In this document: positions 25,701 through 34,037 of the stretch, piece after piece | Layout of the letters: each line of letters starts with the position of its first letter | Numbering within the stretch: position 1 is the first letter of the stretch | From: Branchiostoma floridae | Lineage: Eukaryota > Chordata > Leptocardii > Amphioxiformes > Branchiostomatidae | Length of the DNA stretch: 64,000 bases | Direction of reading: 5' to 3' | NCBI RefSeq assembly: GCF_000003815.2 | Contig: NC_049988.1 | Span: 2,752,340 to 2,816,339, forward strand | Notes under the pieces: generated by a model | Databases searched by the model: none | What the model was told of the DNA's origin: nothing | Seen by the model: only the letters and a program-made list of their open reading frames with translations | Made by a program: the position numbers and the translations under genes

Positions 25701-26725
25701 GCCTGGTATCCAGCCGTAATATAGCTCCCGAGTCTCTTCTCTCCGCAATTGCAAAGAGGTCTCTCTGATTCTTGTCTTTCTTCCCAACCTCCATCCTTCC
25801 TTTTTTCCTCTTCTTCCTTCTTTCCTTCCTTCCCTTTGTCCCTCCTTTTTCATCTTTGTTCTCTCATTCCCTGCCTCTCCGATTCCTGTCTTATCCCCCC
25901 AACCTCTCTTTCTTCCTTCTTTCCTTCCTTCCTTTTGTCCTTCCTTTTTCATCTTTGCTCTCTCATTCCCTGTCTCTACAATTCCTGTCTTATCTCCCCA
26001 ACCTCTCCTTCTTCCTTCATTTCTTCCTTCCCCCTCTTTTTTATCCTTCGCTCTCTTTCTCTCTCATCTTGCCTCTCCAATTCTTTTCTTTCCAACCCGC
26101 TCAACTTCCTTCCTTCCTGGAAACTTTATACCCCATTAATGTATGACCTTATGCAAATGTGACATTAGACAATCTATCACAGGCTTTTAGCCAGGCATGC
26201 GTCAACGCGTCATCTGGATGCACTTTTCTTAGAATAACAAGAAATTTGATGCCCCTGGACGCCCTTACACTACAGAGAAAATTGTCTGACAAGCATGGGA
26301 TGCTACCAGGTCATCTGTGGTCACAGTCTTCTACTATGACCTCTGGAACAGTATTTTTGCCTCTTATATAGGGATACCTAAGAATGCACTTTTTAAACTT
26401 AAAATCATCAAAAACTCTGCACCATGGAAGGTGGATGTCCCCAGACCCTACAATAGTCACTTACCGCGACTCACCAATAAGTTTGGACTCCCTATTATAA
26501 AATCCTAGCTAAAAGCCTGATCTATCATGCTCTTGTGCTGTATGATTAGTATGAAATAAGCAAATCATCCCTGCAGGCCAGGACCTGGTTACCGGGGGTT
26601 ACGCCGGAGCGCTTGCTGGTGGCATGGTGACCGCTGGGTCCGTCCTGAACCGGAACATCTCGCTCTGGCTGGACCTATTCCTACTGGACGTCAGGAACTA
26701 TCTCACCAAGAAGAAAGAAGTCTGA
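7477..26725 (+). CDS. RETSAT: All-trans-retinol 13,14-reductase (RetSat), copy 1, 12 exons
   Basis: Exons: 7477-7684, 9866-10048, 11536-11669, 12175-12282, 14503-14701, 15290-15487, 15877-15996, 18305-18424, 21906-22037, 22520-22686, 25223-25382, 26577-26725. All junctions are GT-AG; the joined frame is open for 625 residues (human RETSAT is about 610). RetSat is an FAD-dependent ER membrane enzyme that saturates the 13-14 double bond of all-trans-retinol, giving 13,14-dihydroretinol. Seen here: a hydrophobic anchor at about residues 10-35; the dinucleotide-binding motif GSGIGG at 86-91 followed by [71 protein letters not shown] near 570-579; and a C-terminal KKEV. The order matches vertebrate RetSat throughout. 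Start chosen by Kozak context and by alignment of exon 1 with copy 2 (both end SPxPLVTDxxxRDKVLKQ). Exon 3 is the compact form, as in human. I found no AATAAA close to the stop. Function is inferred from homology; substrate preference of the copy is unknown. Confidence 0.93.
8269..8567. mobile_element. MITE family M, copy 1 (intron 1 of RetSat copy 1)
   Basis: Ends GGGTTCTAGCTAG and CTGGCTAGAACCCC form terminal inverted repeats. The interior carries repeated CACTACGCTAAAAT motifs. A second copy in the opposite orientation is at 62098-62459. Confidence 0.7.
10225..10575. mobile_element. MITE family A, copy 2 (intron 2 of RetSat copy 1)
   Basis: Complete: left end GGCCACACCAACTTTATTTG, right end CAAATAAAATTGGTGTGGCC. 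Same family as 3412-3920 and not interrupted, so it serves as the empty-site reference for the element inserted there. Confidence 0.8.
10662..10737. repeat. (TA)n microsatellite
   Basis: About 37 uninterrupted TA units in intron 2 of RetSat copy 1. Likely length-polymorphic. Confidence 0.98.
10861..11212. mobile_element. Foldback element with about 150-bp arms
   Basis: ATCACAGGGTACAACCTAC at 10861 is mirrored by GTAGGTTGTACCCTGTGAT ending at 11212. The similarity continues inward for roughly 150 bp per arm with substitutions (for example GATACACAGGTAGAAATATC against GATATTTCTCCCCGTGTATC). No coding capacity. Intron 2 of RetSat copy 1. Confidence 0.75.
11870..11967. mobile_element. Foldback MITE family S, copy 1
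   Basis: AGAATACAACACGGTGCATT is mirrored by GGAATACACTATGTTGTATT about 70 bp later. Other copies: 13015-13131 and 48942-49072. In this copy the shared right flank (TTTATGTCATACCCACCT) is split by the palindrome at 11983-12015. Confidence 0.7.
11983..12015. mobile_element. 33-bp palindromic insertion with 8-bp target duplication
   Basis: AAGGACGTTATATCA, a short spacer, and TGATATAACGTCCTT form a nearly perfect palindrome. It is flanked by GTCATACC at 11975-11982 and 12016-12023. The related copy at 13015-13131 has the same flank without the insertion (near 13135-13150), so it acts as an empty site. A second example is at 28244-28270. Confidence 0.75.
12365..12900. repeat. 56-bp minisatellite
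   Basis: The unit includes GCTGGTATAACCGCATTTTG and CAGTCTCTGTATCGGTATCT. Successive CTGG positions (for example 12493 and 12549) are 56 bp apart. The core at about 12437-12737 is nearly uniform and the edges are diverged. Because 56 is not a multiple of 3 and the unit lacks stops on the minus strand, it creates three long false minus-strand ORFs. Intron 4 of RetSat copy 1, starting under 100 bp after exon 4. Confidence 0.95.
13015..13131. mobile_element. Foldback MITE family S, copy 2
   Basis: AGAATACAACACGGTGTATT mirrored by AATACGCCGTGTTGTATT. Intact right flank TTTATGTCATACCCACCT, the empty-site counterpart of the palindrome insertion at 11983. Intron 4 of RetSat copy 1. Confidence 0.75.
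14190..14455 (-). mobile_element. tRNA-headed SINE (family 1)
   Basis: On the minus strand it begins with a tRNA-like head: box A TAGCGCAGTGG and box B GGTTCGAATCC. Then comes a central block (CTTGTGCCCTTGGGGAAGAC) and a tail (GGACGTTAAATGGAGGTCCC type, GAGAGCCACACCCC, CACGTTAAAGAACC). Other copies: 31795-32032, 23878-24165 and, more diverged, 16385-16605. It ends about 50 bp before exon 5 of RetSat copy 1. Confidence 0.8.
15125..15240 (+). mobile_element. SINE tail fragment
   Basis: CATGGTGTAAAAATGGG and GGTTGGGGAGGTAAAAG match the tail of the SINE at 33104-33275. There is no tRNA-like head, so it is probably 5' truncated. It lies between exons 5 and 6 of RetSat copy 1. Confidence 0.55.
16385..16605 (-). 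mobile_element. Diverged tRNA-headed SINE
   Basis: The minus-strand box B is recognisable (GAGTTCGAATCCTGCCGTG), as is ACAAGATCGGTGACACGGC on the plus strand next to it. A (GTTT)n run at about 16400-16420 lies in the body. Intron 7 of RetSat copy 1. Confidence 0.55.
19069..19300. mobile_element. MITE family Q, copy 1
   Basis: CCAACTTTAGTGTTTGTCAA at the left is mirrored by CTTAAAAAACACTGGAGTTGG at the right, with ATGAGC/CTCAT just inside. Intron 8 of RetSat copy 1. A second copy, split by later insertions, spans 44968-47410. Confidence 0.65.
20135..20635. repeat. About 42-bp minisatellite carrying repeated CCAAT boxes
   Basis: About 12 imperfect units built on AAAGAATCCTGAGCTCCTA then TTGGACTGATTTTCAAAGTG; some have a 6-bp TCAGTG insertion. 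Nearly every unit has CTATTGG, which is CCAATAG on the minus strand. Intron 8 of RetSat copy 1. Confidence 0.9.
21176..21516. mobile_element. hAT-like MITE with 8-bp target duplication GTTACATC
   Basis: Ends CAGGGCTCTAGCCAGC and GCTGGCTAGAGCCCTG are near-perfect inverted repeats. GTTACATC flanks both sides (21168-21175, 21517-21524). Non-coding interior. Intron 8 of RetSat copy 1. Confidence 0.85.
22088..22276. mobile_element. MITE family G, copy 2 (right end lost)
   Basis: TACTGTACATGCATTTAAGT start, then a GATTTAATTTCGCAGT block and ACCATGCACTGTA, matching 49732-49943. The terminal right repeat is not present. It starts about 50 bp after exon 9 of RetSat copy 1. Confidence 0.65.
22809..23132. 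mobile_element. MITE with ends CAGGGTTGGACAAGTT
   Basis: CAGGGTTGGACAAGTT at 22809 is mirrored by AACTTGTCCAACCCTG ending at 23132. About 324 bp, non-coding. No obvious target duplication. Intron 10 of RetSat copy 1. Confidence 0.75.
23371..23548. mobile_element. pogo/Tigger-like MITE family E, copy 1
   Basis: 178 bp, TACAGTGGAAGCCGCTTAAT to CTGGCTTCCACTGTA, with TA at each end as expected for Tc1/mariner-pogo type insertion. Nearly identical to 56102-56279 (about six differences counted). A diverged relative is at 27899-28097. Intron 10 of RetSat copy 1. Confidence 0.85.
23878..24165 (-). mobile_element. tRNA-headed SINE (family 1), diverged
   Basis: Shares the tail and body of the SINE at 14190 (ACCTCCACATAACGTCCTAT, GAGGGACGGCCCTAGCCGAA, TTTTCCCAAGGGCATAA on the plus strand); box B is degenerate (GATTTGAACCCAG). 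It is followed at about 24187-24285 by the dispersed repeat that contains the 56-bp minisatellite motif (ATAGCTGGCATAACTGC). Confidence 0.6.
24595..25175. mobile_element. MITE family P, interrupted by a nested element
   Basis: TTAACTAACCAACACTCCAA at the left is mirrored by ATAGTGTTGGTTAGTTAA at the right. The interior has CCGTCTACTATAG and TAGACGGGTCCATTC arms. The element at 24809-25144 sits near its right end. Intron 10 of RetSat copy 1, ending about 50 bp before exon 11. Confidence 0.7.
24809..25144. mobile_element. hAT-like MITE nested in family P
   Basis: Starts CAGGGTTATAGCCAGC and ends GGCTGGCTCCAACCCTG. Flanks AGTCCACT and AGTCAACT differ at one base, consistent with a slightly aged 8-bp target duplication. 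Confidence 0.7.
25395..26120. repeat. Polypyrimidine (CTTCC-rich) low-complexity tract
   Basis: About 0.7 kb of nearly pure C/T on the plus strand, built from TTCCTTCC runs and longer internal repeats (CTCTCATTCCCTGCCTCTCC and variants, then ATTCCTGTCTTATC). It can form triplex (H-DNA) in principle. The long KKEGRKEG-type minus-strand ORFs here are artefacts. Intron 11 of RetSat copy 1. Confidence 0.9.
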
Positions 26726-26917
26726 ACACAAAGCAAGTCAACTCTTTAGTAGGCCTTAACTGTCAACAGCATTTGCACCAATCAGTGTCCATCTTACTTA
26801 CAAGTCAAGCCATATCAGTAGATTTCATTGGTTCTCTGGTTGATTGAATCATGTCAAAGTCAGAACACAACAACTAATCTAAAGCCTGAGGTTATGGATA
26901 GTTATGCAAGCAAATGC

Positions 26918-27205
26918 ATAAGCCAAGTTGATTTGATTATATGGATGAAACCCTTTGGAAAACACAAAACTGATGCGAGCATCTTCTTTGACTTTGAAAT
27001 TGACTTTGGCATATTTTTTGGATTTGCGGTAAATATTTGCTCATTTTGCTGCTGCATTATACAATTTACAGCATGGTCAACAGCTTCTTCTTTCTATCAA
27101 AACAGGCGAGAATTGATGCTAGGATAGAGCCAGGAATGGAGAAGCTGTCTGCAGTACTGTTTAATATCACTAGAGGGCGTGAGGATCAAATCAACATGGT
27201 CTAAA
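26918..27205. mobile_element. MITE family C, diverged copy in the 3' flank of RetSat copy 1
   Basis: AGTTGATTTGATTATATGGA at the left and GATCAAATCAACATGG at the right match the ends of the element at 40142-40501. It begins about 190 bp after the stop codon and is probably inside the 3' UTR. Confidence 0.6.
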
Positions 27206-27395
27206 AATGGATTCAACTTTGATATCAGTCAAATTTGACGTTCACAAAACATGGTGATTGTTAAACCTTGTTCCTTCTGAAGTAACCTCTTTGCATCAAA
27301 CAGGTTACATGATTTATGTAGAGAGATAGTTAAGGAATAGTTCGAAATATCCATTTGATATTACAGGAAAAAGAGCCATATCATATCCTGATACT

Positions 27396-27657
27396 TACCC
27401 TGGGAAGCCAGACAGGACGGGTAGCTAGCGAGATTTGTTCGCGAGTTTTGTTCGGGGACGCAAGGCAGCCTGCCCGCCGACCTCACATTAGCGCTCCGGG
27501 TAGTTTCAGCCCGGTAGAGTATTCGGAGGGGTAAAGGGCAGGTGGACCTAATCGGGCTTAAACTCCCCGGGGAACTAATAGGAGCTCAGCGGGCATGACT
27601 GTCTTGGGCTACCGATAAACTGTCCAAGCTGCCCGACCCCGGATGGCTCCCAGGGTA
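27396..27657. mobile_element. MITE with 8-9 bp target duplication CCTGATACT
   Basis: TACCCTGGGAAGCCA at the left is mirrored by TGGCTCCCAGGGTA at the right. CCTGATACT stands directly on both sides. Interior is GC-rich compared with the flanks. Non-coding. Confidence 0.85.
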
Positions 27658-27898
27658 CCTGATACTTTGATGTGGAAATTTGTAGTGCTACATAACCATG
27701 GAATATATATAAGCCATATGACAGTGTCACTTATTAATTAAGTTGCAAGAAATATTTTTAAGTTGTTTAAAGGGTATTTGTAAAAATTATCTTTGCATTG
27801 AATTATTTCATGCGAAAGATATGGAATGTGAAGCAACTTTTTACTGATTTTTTCAGTATGAAATACATGTGATATGCATGTAGTGTTCATTGCTTGTA

Positions 27899-28097
27899 CA
27901 GTAGAAGCCATGAAATTGCACAGCCTATTTGCCAGTGTATTTCGTGCACCTATTTGGCTGGTGCAATTATGAATGCGAAGCTATCCAGCTGGACCGCATC
28001 TGTTTGGGATTTAATTTTGTAGGGATGTAAGGGATTCCGTGCAGTTAACAGAAATGTACTACGTTAATCTGTTGTGCAATTAATTGCTTACTGCATA
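27899..28097. mobile_element. Diverged pogo-like MITE family E, copy 3
   Basis: TACAGTAGAAGCC start, then blocks GAAATTGCACAGCCTATTTG and CCAGCTGGACCGCATC that match copies at 23371 and 56102 with many substitutions and small indels. Confidence 0.6.
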
Positions 28098-28243
28098 AGC
28101 AGATACAAGTCCAGTCGGACTAACACAAGTAACACAATCATAATGGTATTTATAGGATTATGATGAAAAACTGAAAGAACTGATCAGCGATCCGAACAAA
28201 TTAGGATTGGTGTGTTGAAGGGATAGGGTTATACATACTGACC

Positions 28244-28270
28244 AAGGACGTTCCTGATGTAACGTCCTTG
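28244..28270. mobile_element. 27-bp palindromic insertion with 8-bp target duplication
   Basis: AAGGACGTT, 8-bp spacer, AACGTCCTTG. Flanked by TACTGACC at 28236-28243 and 28271-28278. Same termini as the 33-bp insertion at 11983-12015 but a different target site. A degenerate third trace (AAGGAGGG then TAACGTCCTTGG) is at about 42473-42492. Confidence 0.7.
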
Positions 28271-28821
28271 TACTGACCAAATTCGTGGAATGTTGTTCAA
28301 ACCCATTCTATTATTTACGGACATGCGCGCTGACATAGACAGTCTATGAACGAAATCCCCCCCCCCCCCCCTGAAAAAAAAAACAGTTCAAATTTGTGGT
28401 CCAAATTTGTCTGGGCTTGTTTGCAATGGTTATGGTATTGTTTGCAGTGTAACCTATGACCTTACCCACAATGCTCTGTAACTGTGCACCAGTGGGCTTA
28501 GTATACTAGTATGTTAATGAGATGAGGTCATTGTTAGTGATGTGTCTTTAATGTGGTCCAATTGTCTTCCCTGTTTCATTGCAAAAGTGGAAAAAGTATG
28601 TGTTATAGTAGCCTGATGTGTGAAATGAAAGAAATAGTTGTAAGGAAATTGGCAGCTAGGGTGATACCATACTTGTGCTAGAGACTACAAGTTATGTATA
28701 TGTGAAAAGGTTGGGCCAGTAGAAAATGATATTTAGAATTATAGTGAGTCAGATCATTCGTATGGATGTCCCTGTAGCTCAATTGGTAGCAGCATTGCTG
28801 GTTGCAATTTTTTTGCAATCA

Positions 28822-29346
28822 GGCCACAGGAAGTAAATTTTATGGATGACATCCTATGCAGAGTGCAAAAATTATGAGATAGCCCAAAAAAACACAAGAT
28901 GGTTAAAGAAAACAAGATGGCTAAATTTTCAAAATAGACACCATAAACGTTGTAACAAGATCTAAAGTGACAAAAAGTGGCATTACAACTAACAAGGCAT
29001 TCATTCCAGTATTAAAAAAGTGAACTAGTGTTTTGTAGTAAATGTGGTACTAGTGTGGTACACTGTCTTGTAACGCTTGCCAAGCTGGCAACTACAGTCA
29101 TGACTTCCATATTGGTGCCACTTTTACAACTATCCAACAAGTTTCACTTCTGCAACTACAGTCATGGCTACGTCCCTAGTGTCACTTCAGTCTACAAGTA
29201 TGATTATTAGGCTACAACACAACATGTTTGCCTATTTTGGTTTATCTGACCATCCCCGAAGACGAAAAAAATTCTTGCTTTTTCTTATATCAGGCAAAAT
29301 TTGATGAGGGCGCTGATGTCATCCATAACATTTACTTGCTGTGGCC
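28822..29346. mobile_element. MITE family D, full copy
   Basis: GGCCACAGGAAGTAAATTTT with ATGGATGACATCC inside at the left; GATGTCATCCATAACATT then TACTTGCTGTGGCC at the right. Interior matches 53759-54075. A poly-C run lies upstream (about 28357-28371), and a tRNA-like box A (TAGCTCAATTGG at 28775) sits directly upstream of the element, without a box B. Confidence 0.8.
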
Positions 29347-30227
29347 TTAGCGGACTGTACCAGACTGACCGAAACGCCCCCTTTCATGTTATCTTTGAAA
29401 TGCAAGGATAGTATTTGTAACTGCTTGTGGATTTAGACAAACATATGGATATTGTCTTCCGTATCTTTATTGCAAATTAATGATTACCACAACTTTGCTG
29501 TATATAGATTTTCAACTTGTTTTAATTACTTTTTGTTGCGCTATTTATTGCCATAATTAACAGTGAATATGAAAATATAACTTATGTCTACTAGTATTTA
29601 TGAGGGTGCAATATGCTGGAAAAAGAGATGGAATGTTTTATTAATTTATAATATGCAGTTTTATGTATCAATTTATAATATGCAGTTTGATGAATGTTGC
29701 GAAGCTAGCTTTTGGTGTGCAATTTTTATCTATTATTTATTGTTATATCATCATGATGATAGCTATCTATTATTTTTTATTTATTCATTTTTTATTTATT
29801 GTTATCAATTGCTTTTGAGGCTATGCATATACAGGTTGACACTGTCAAAGGCTAAACGTATTAGAATTTGGTGTCATTCATAAAGAAGCTTTTGAGCGTA
29901 GCATTTCAGTTTTATGTTACATTTTACATTATATTTAAGTGGCTACCTGCGTATTAGTAATACTCCTGTACTGCAAGCTAGTGTCGACAACAATGTGAAA
30001 TATTACAGTGAAAAGTTCCTTTCCTTCCCCAAAATGAACTCCCTACAAAAATTTGTGAATTTACAGTAAGTTGGTGTACTGTATAACAACATTATTGTAT
30101 GAGAGTAGTTTAAGTTGATTTTATTGTTGTAAGAAAATGACAAACTTGTGGAAAGGTATGACGCATAGAGAAACTATAAGTGTGACCTAGTGTTGACATA
30201 GCTAACGATTGCATGCTGTTTCAACTT
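29347..30227. other. Non-coding, no feature recognised
   Basis: AT-rich intergenic sequence with short open frames only. Nothing recognised. Confidence 0.4.
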
Positions 30228-30442
30228 AGGGCTGTTTCAAAAAATTATGTGATGTCAACAAACTATTTCTAAGGATAGAAGTTAAAAGACAAATTTGGGC
30301 TAACCATTATTAACAATAGGGGGTGTCAAAACATCTTTTCAACAGAGTTTGGCAACAATCTATACTTAGATAGTGGTGTAAAAAATTATTTCATCCCCAT
30401 GCCCCCACCCCCTCCCCTTAAGAAAATTTTTGAAACAGCCCT
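30228..30442. mobile_element. MITE with ends AGGGCTGTTTCAAAAAATT
   Basis: AGGGCTGTTTCAAAAAATT is mirrored by AATTTTTGAAACAGCCCT. About 215 bp, non-coding. Confidence 0.7.
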
Positions 30443-30718
30443 GAAAAGTTAGCTAGATCGTAAGTAGTAGCGTTAGATAAGATAACCTCATATTCAGTCG
30501 GAGGACGGTCTGTAAGCGTGGTTTACATGACACTTGTGCAATATCTAATGACAGGTAGAAGAACCAATGTTCTTACAGGTCCATCATGTAATGTGGAAAA
30601 GAAACACAATTTTCCTCTGTGACTGTTGGTGTGTTGTTCCTCTTGTTATTATCTCCGTGGAGGAGGTCAGTGACCCCCAACTGGTGTTACTATTTTGTCT
30701 GTGTTGTGTGTTTGTAGC

Positions 30719-31122
30719 TAGGGTGGGTACCGGTACAGAAAATCCAGGTCCGGACCTGAACCTGGACCTAATTGTTTTGGAATGGGCAATACTCAAAACC
30801 GTGAACGGCCCATTTCGCTACAAAGGAGTCTGTTTGGTGGTGTATCCTATCTTCACGTAAACAACGCTAACTGCCTCTGTTAAGTTAGACCAAGTTTGAC
30901 TGTAGAAACTTGATGAAAATAACTTTCAACTCTCCTCTACGTCGCTATTGCTATTTTCTTTGACCAATAAACCTCAAAACACGTGAACGCCTGCCGCCGT
31001 AGTGCCGGTATAATCTGTTCATTTTCTAATCGGTCCAACATCCGGTGCACTGAATTTTTTCAGGTCTGGTTTTTCTGGACCGATCCAACAAGAGAAACTG
31101 GTTTTGTACCGGTACACCCCTA
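30719..31122. mobile_element. MITE family T, copy 1
   Basis: Ends GGGTGGGTACCGGTACA and TTGTACCGGTACACCCCTA. Near one end the repeated CCAGGTCCGGACCTGAACC block is self-complementary. An inverted copy is at 36797-37183 and a fragment at 43711-43792. Confidence 0.75.
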
Positions 31123-31250
31123 TTTGTAGGCACATGTATAACTCAAGATCCTTTAGATGGATTTGTTTCAGTTTTGTCATGTAGGTAGTAGCTTTCACAA
31201 AAACCTACTTATATATACCTTGGTCACATTTGGAAAAAGGGCCTTTTTTC

Positions 31251-31359
31251 TAGCCTCCGGCCGGCTGTCAGAAAAGGCCAGCAATCAGCGACCCAGTACA
31301 AAAAGAAATGGCGAGTAAAAGTGCCAAAAAAGGCCATAGAGAGCCTGCTATGGAGGCTA
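31251..31359. mobile_element. hAT-like MITE family B, copy 3, with 8-bp target duplication
   Basis: Reverse orientation relative to the copy at 3524: TAGCCTCCGGCCGGCTGTCA to GCCTGCTATGGAGGCTA. CTTTTTTC flanks both ends (31243-31250, 31360-31367). This independently confirms the 8-bp duplication for the family. Confidence 0.85.
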
Positions 31360-31794
31360 CTTTTTTCACTTTCGGGCGTGACCTCTACGTGGCCTTGTGA
31401 GACACTGTGGGTACTGTGCTGTTTTGGGACACGACCGGGCCCGGGTTTTAACTCGGAGTTAGAATCAACCCGGTAACAAATAGACACCGTAAGATAATCG
31501 TGAACACATCGGCAGGTACCCCCTCCGTATCTGACAGTACACCGGCTTTGAGGCTTCGGGGCCCGGCCGGGACTACATCTCCTACGGGAACCGGTGCAAT
31601 TTTTTTTTTTCTAAATCATGTTGATGAAGAGCGGCCCATAGCGATAACTGTAGCAGCATCTCTTCTCCCTAAGTCAGAAACATCAAGCTTAAGCAAGCTT
31701 AACTCCACTGACTCAATAGGCGAAGCAGGGGTTACGAGGCTACTCGGGAAATCCCCTACCCCATTTTGGCCGGAATGGTTTGATCCGCCACATC
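31360..31794. other. Non-coding, GC-richer stretch
   Basis: Contains a poly-T run near 31601-31611. An open frame at 31500-31907 runs into the SINE that follows, so I do not take it as a gene. Confidence 0.35.
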
Positions 31795-32032
31795 GCACCA
31801 TCGCACATGTGGCGGGTTCTTTTACGTGCCCGGGGTATGGCTCTCCCCAAACACGGGACCTCCATTTAACGTCCTATCCGAGGGACGACTCATTTTCACT
31901 TGAGTAAAGTGAGGAAAGTCGTGTAAAGTGCCTTTCCCAAGGGCACAAGACCGGCAACACGGAGGCGGATTCGAACCGGCGACCTCTCGGTCACGGGCCG
32001 AATACACTACCACTGTGCTACACGGCCCCACA
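31795..32032 (-). mobile_element. tRNA-headed SINE (family 1), good copy
   Basis: Minus strand: box A TAGCACAGTGGTAG, box B GGTTCGAATCC, central block GTGCCCTTGGGAAAGGCACT, tail with GGACGTTAAATGGAGGTCCC, GAGAGCCATACCCCG and CACGTAAAAGAACCC. Best preserved member of the family in the window. Confidence 0.85.
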
Positions 32033-32799
32033 AATGTGTGAACCATAGAATCACGAAAATACTTTTGGTGTGTCCGTACTAATAAAGAAATATAAGCCGT
32101 CGTTTGTTAACTTTGTAAAACACCGCTCCCATCAACGACGTCGTATTGAAATCGATCCCTGCTTTGAATGATCGAACACTCAACCACGTACGTGCGAGTC
32201 AACAACCGTCCTGTCTCGAGACGCTTACGCTTAACGTTTCCGAGAGGGCGGACAATGATTTGAAAAAGTTGAAACGCCGTCTGATGCTTTTGTCTTTTTC
32301 ACGGTAACTGCGCAAACAAAAGTGGGGAAGTGTTCCCTGTTCAAGCAACTAGGTCGACGACAATATATGGACTTATTTCAGATGTAAAGCCGTACTTCAC
32401 AACAAAGAGTAGTAATTTACCGTAGTTGTCTGGAAAAATATCCTGTTTGGTATATCATCAAGTCTAACGTGCGCGTAGTTGGTAGTATACTCTTTTTTAT
32501 GGAAACATTTTAGCGTATCCGACTGTCATATAGATATCGACGAACGAGGTCTTCGTAATTCGTTTTCTTCTTATTTCTATCTCCAAACACTCTAGACAGC
32601 CAAATTATGGAACTTTCTTGATGACAACTGTTTCCCTTGTAACTACAACTTATCAGCCTTCAAAACAAATGTCACCGATATCTCCATACACAGTTGTTTC
32701 TAACTTCTTAGTTCATTGCCTTGAAGTGGTCTGATAACTTTGTCTTGAACAATCTCGATAAGAATATAAAAAGAAGATGATGTGTACTTCATCGTAGCT
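32033..32799. other. Non-coding, nothing recognised
   Basis: No exon, RNA gene or inverted-repeat element seen. Confidence 0.35.
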
Positions 32800-33012
32800 T
32801 AGGCTTAGGTCACATTTCCAAAGCATGGCCCGGCCGGGCAGCTTTCGAGAGCAAAACGAATGATATAAAAATTAATACATCAAAATACACAAAATCATGA
32901 CAAAATAAGATTCATGGGAATGATATCTGTATATTCCTAGGTATACAGTTTAATTTTCCGTTTCTTAAAACATCCCGGACGGGCCCCGCTTTGGAAATGT
33001 GACCTAAGCCTT
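32800..33012. mobile_element. MITE with ends TAGGCTTAGGTCACATTTCC
   Basis: TAGGCTTAGGTCACATTTCC is mirrored by GGAAATGTGACCTAAGCC; CCCGGCCGGG and CCCGGACGGG lie just inside. About 213 bp, AT-rich centre. Confidence 0.75.
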
Positions 33013-33103
33013 AGATTGTACTATGTATGTTAATGATAGAAATGTCGACACATTTAGTCCTAACGTTATTTAGTTACATACTATTAGAAAGTAGTTTAGT
33101 AGT

Positions 33104-33275
33104 GGCGTCGGGCGTGGCGTAACTGGTAGAGCGTTCGGCTCGGAATCTATAGGTCCTGAGTTCGATCCCCGCCGTGCCCCGCCCCGACGTTGTGCCCTCA
33201 CTTCACCCATGGCCAGGTGTAAAAATGGGCACCTGACTTCGGTCGGGGAGGTAAAAGACTACCTTTACCTTCTGT
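33104..33275 (+). mobile_element. tRNA-derived SINE (family 2)
   Basis: A pol III box A (TGGCGTAACTGG, 33115-33126) and box B (AGTTCGATCCC, about 33160) lie at tRNA-like spacing. The body follows: TGCCCTCACTTCACCCATGG, GTGTAAAAATGGGCACC, TCGGTCGGGGAGGTAAAAG. I reject a functional tRNA because positions 8-9 are missing and the D stem pairs poorly. The tail recurs at 15125-15240. Confidence 0.75.
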
Positions 33276-33694
33276 CTGTACCGTGTATGTGGCACTGTTA
33301 ATATAAGTTACAAAAACTTCAGTGCAGTACCACATTGTCCTCGTCTGTCCAAAACGCAAAATAGAAAAAAAAAGTAGTATCCCTCACTCCTCACTTAAGA
33401 CGCACTTTAGACGCACTGAGGTATATCATACTGAAGAATAGTAGTGCTAGGGAAGAGTTATTGGACAGTCCCCTTTAACCTATATGTCGCTCCTCCTCTG
33501 ACAAAGGACGATGACGTATTTTGATGAACTTTGGAAAGGTGAGATCTGATCAACAACAACAACCTGAGCCAAAATAAACAAACAGGTGCACAATGAACCC
33601 ACGTCGTGTTCATAGTCCATTTCAAAGTGCGAACGTATGTTTTTCTACTTTCATTGTAATCTCCAAGCAGATCCTACGATAGCATAACATAGCT

Positions 33695-33846
33695 AGTCTC
33701 CAAACAGACCCTACGGCGCCTTAGAGATAGTATCAAAGCTGGCAAAGGAGTATATAGCCGGCCCAAGAGAGTCAAAGGGGCACCGCTATACTCCTTTGCC
33801 AGCTTTGATACTATCTCTAAGGCACCGTAGGGTCTGCTTGGAGACT
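33695..33846. mobile_element. Long hairpin MITE family U
   Basis: AGTCTCCAAACAGACCCTAC to about 33755 is mirrored by the segment up to 33846 (GTAGGGTCTGCTTGGAGACT). Arms of about 60 bp pair almost perfectly, leaving a short loop. Diverged relatives are at about 33915-34005 and 42830-42970. Confidence 0.8.
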
Positions 33847-34037
33847 CTGGCAGTACTAAACTGGCCAAGGAGTGTAGTCAGCCAAGAGGTGTACATTTAA
33901 TTTGCCATGTAGCCCCGGTAGCCAAACACACTCCTAGGCTGGCTTCACTCCTTTGACAGTTTTTGATACTATCCTATGCTACCGTAGGTTCTGCTTGGAA
34001 ATTACTCTCGCTCTGAGCCTTTTTTTTCGCCTTCTAA

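Noticed and set aside
25426-25952. Lys/Glu/Arg-rich minus-strand ORFs
   Set aside because: Translation of the CTTCC-rich low-complexity tract in a RetSat intron.
31500-31907. 135-residue plus-strand ORF
   Set aside because: Its C-terminal part is the antisense of the SINE at 31795-32032, so it is unlikely to be a gene.
33110-33185. A functional tRNA gene
   Set aside because: Box A and box B are good, but positions 8-9 are missing, the D stem pairs poorly, and a SINE body follows directly. Treated as a SINE head.
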